Shown: piece by piece, positions 62,874-64,000 of the stretch
Numbering within the stretch: the stretch's first letter is position 1
Layout of the letters: each line of letters starts with the position of its first letter
NCBI RefSeq assembly: GCF_005938645.2
Contig: NZ_CP042171.1
Span: 3,782,001-3,846,000 of the forward strand
DNA length: 64,000 nucleotides
Source: Pedobacter sp. KBS0701
Lineage (GTDB): Bacteria > Bacteroidota > Bacteroidia > Sphingobacteriales > Sphingobacteriaceae
Reading direction: 5' to 3'
The notes under the pieces: model-generated
Seen by the model: only the letters and a program-made list of their open reading frames with translations
What the model was told of the DNA's origin: nothing
The model's database searches: none
Program-made: the position numbers and the translations under genes

Positions 62874-63320
62874 TTAAGCCAGTTTTTCTTTAACAATCTC
62901 CGCAATTAATTTACCATCTGCTTTACCAGCCAGTTCTTTGTTTGCCATGCCCATTACCTTACCCATATCCTTAACCGATGTAGCGCCAGATTGTTTGATT
63001 ACCTCCTCAATAATTGAGGCAACCTCTGCCCTATCTAACTGTTTTGGTAAAAATTGATTAATCACCTCAATTTCTTCTTCTTCTACCTGATACAAATCTT
63101 CGCGATTTTGTTGCTTGTAAATATCAGCAGATTCGCGTCGTTGTTTAATCAGTTTCTGAAGGATTTTGAGTTCAGCTTCTTCCGTAATTTCTTCTGAAGA
63201 TCCTTTCTCTGTTTTTGCTAAAAGTAAGGCAGCTTTTATTGCTCTTAAACCTCTTAACTGTGCATTGTTTTTAGCCAGCATGGCTTTTTTTATTTCCTGA
63301 TCTATTGTGTTTGATATCAT
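62874..63320 (-). CDS. GatB/YqeY domain-containing protein
   Basis: 148 residues, cytosolic. The pattern AMLAKNNAQLRGLRAIKAAL, RRESADIYKQQNREDL, and DMGKVMGMANKEL is that of the YqeY family, related to the tail domain of amidotransferase subunit GatB, which binds tRNA. The function of stand-alone YqeY is not settled. It is separated from the next gene downstream by a 182-base gap and from the SDR gene by a repeat array. Confidence 0.92.
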   Translation of the reverse strand: MISNTIDQEIKKAMLAKNNAQLRGLRAIKAALLLAKTEKGSSEEITEEAELKILQKLIKQRRESADIYKQQNREDLYQVEEEEIEVINQFLPKQLDRAEVASIIEEVIKQSGATSVKDMGKVMGMANKELAGKADGKLIAEIVKEKLA

Positions 63321-63326
63321 TTCTTT

Positions 63327-63445
63327 TAATCGGTTAATCGTTGCTGGGTTAACTGGTTAATCGTTTAAATTGGTTAACTGTTCAGTTAAGTTAATTGTTT
63401 AATCGCAGGATTGCTAAATTGTTAACTGCAAATTGCCAACTGAAA
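63327..63445. repeat. Degenerate GGTTAACTGGTTAATCG array
   Basis: About nine units of 10-14 bases with the words GGTTAATCG, GGTTAACTG, AGTTAATTG, TGTTAACTG in succession. Placed between the YqeY gene and the SDR gene. Confidence 0.72.
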
Positions 63446-63448
63446 ACT

Positions 63449-64000
63449 TTATACCCTATTTATAATTGTTGCGGTAGCCTGTGCGGTAGGCATAATCAGC
63501 ATATCGTTAATGTTAACATGCTTTGGCCTGCTCACAACATACCAAATGGCATCTGCAATATCGTCGGCAATTAGCGGCTCCAGGTTTTCGTACACCTTTT
63601 TCGCCCGATCCTCATCACCTTTAAAACGTACCACCGAAAATTCGGTTTCTACCATACCCGGATTAATTTCTGTAACCTTAATGCCGTGGGGTAATAAATC
63701 GATACGCATGCCTTTACTCAAAGCATCTACAGCATGTTTGCTGGCACAATATACGTTTCCATTTGGATAAACTTCTTTTCCTGCGATAGAACCAATGTTA
63801 ATAATATGGCCCGATTGATTTGGGATCATCCAGTTGGAAATAATTTTGGTTACGTAAAGCAAGCCTTTCACATTGGTATCAATCATGGTGTCCCAATCGT
63901 TGGTATCACCTTTATCAATGGGATCTAAACCCTGGCTCAAGCCTGCATTGTTAATTAAAACATCAACCTTTTTCCACTCTGCAGGCAAAACTTCTAATGC
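63449..64000 (-). CDS. Short-chain dehydrogenase/reductase (partial)
   Basis: The C-terminal 183 residues of an SDR enzyme; the N-terminus with the nucleotide-binding glycine motif lies beyond the right edge and the frame is open to base 64000. Visible motifs are LINNAGLSQG, the catalytic Ser in NIGSIAG, and YCASKHA (Tyr and Lys of the triad). The sequence resembles the YdfG-type 3-hydroxy acid/serine dehydrogenases, but the substrate is not certain. Confidence 0.93.
   Translation of the reverse strand, partial: ALEVLPAEWKKVDVLINNAGLSQGLDPIDKGDTNDWDTMIDTNVKGLLYVTKIISNWMIPNQSGHIINIGSIAGKEVYPNGNVYCASKHAVDALSKGMRIDLLPHGIKVTEINPGMVETEFSVVRFKGDEDRAKKVYENLEPLIADDIADAIWYVVSRPKHVNINDMLIMPTAQATATIINRV

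Overview
The window looks like a chromosomal segment from a Bacteroidota species close to Pedobacter (Sphingobacteriaceae). Evidence includes a SusC/SusD pair, several TonB-dependent receptors with carboxypeptidase-regulatory N-domains, Bacteroidota-type TssD and VgrG proteins, DUF4468, DUF4876 and DUF6089 proteins, two OmpH/Skp copies after BamA, an AT-rich base composition, little sign of Shine-Dalgarno sequences, and promoter-like TAnnTTTG boxes typical of the phylum. No tRNA, rRNA, CRISPR array, integrase or intact insertion sequence was seen.

Layout: 1-4137 is a SusD (cut by the edge)/SusC pair. 4771-18000 is mostly housekeeping: EttA translation factor, two paralogous small membrane proteins, an SGNH hydrolase, a large outer-membrane barrel coupled to a DUF1456 protein, a DbpA-like RNA helicase, a YkuK-type RNase H-like protein, an SRPBCC protein, a DUF4468 protein, and an ammonium transporter with its own porin. 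18268-19215 is a radical SAM enzyme. 19330-26870 is a type VI secretion (subtype iii) cargo island on the minus strand: two TssD tube proteins, a lipoprotein, a cytosolic-looking L,D-transpeptidase, VgrG, an unknown protein, a PAAR-like protein interrupted by membrane segments, and two paralogous membrane-anchored proteins. None of the core T6SS machinery lies in the window. 27904-35558 holds two APC permeases, a membrane pyrophosphatase, an OprP-type porin and a MarC protein. 35735-46084 holds a tiny membrane protein, an RsmB-type methyltransferase, an LppC-like lipoprotein, GMP synthase, a VapC/antitoxin pair, dCMP deaminase, a FucP-like sugar transporter, a LysE exporter and a PurF-like enzyme. 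46307-53175 is a plus-strand operon of TonB receptor, DUF4876 lipoprotein, a second barrel and a di-haem peroxidase. 53639-64000 is a conserved envelope cluster on the minus strand: MurI, two Skp proteins, BamA, UppS, DUF6089, NAD kinase, a CBS/ACT protein, an alpha/beta hydrolase, a YqeY protein and a truncated SDR.

The two most interesting systems are the T6SS cargo island, with a candidate peptidoglycan-targeting L,D-transpeptidase effector and lipoprotein immunity plus a second candidate effector with duplicated immunity genes, and the receptor/DUF4876/barrel/di-haem peroxidase operon, which carries a strong terminator-like hairpin between its second and third genes. Intergenic DNA is unusually rich in palindromic repeat families and degenerate short-period arrays.
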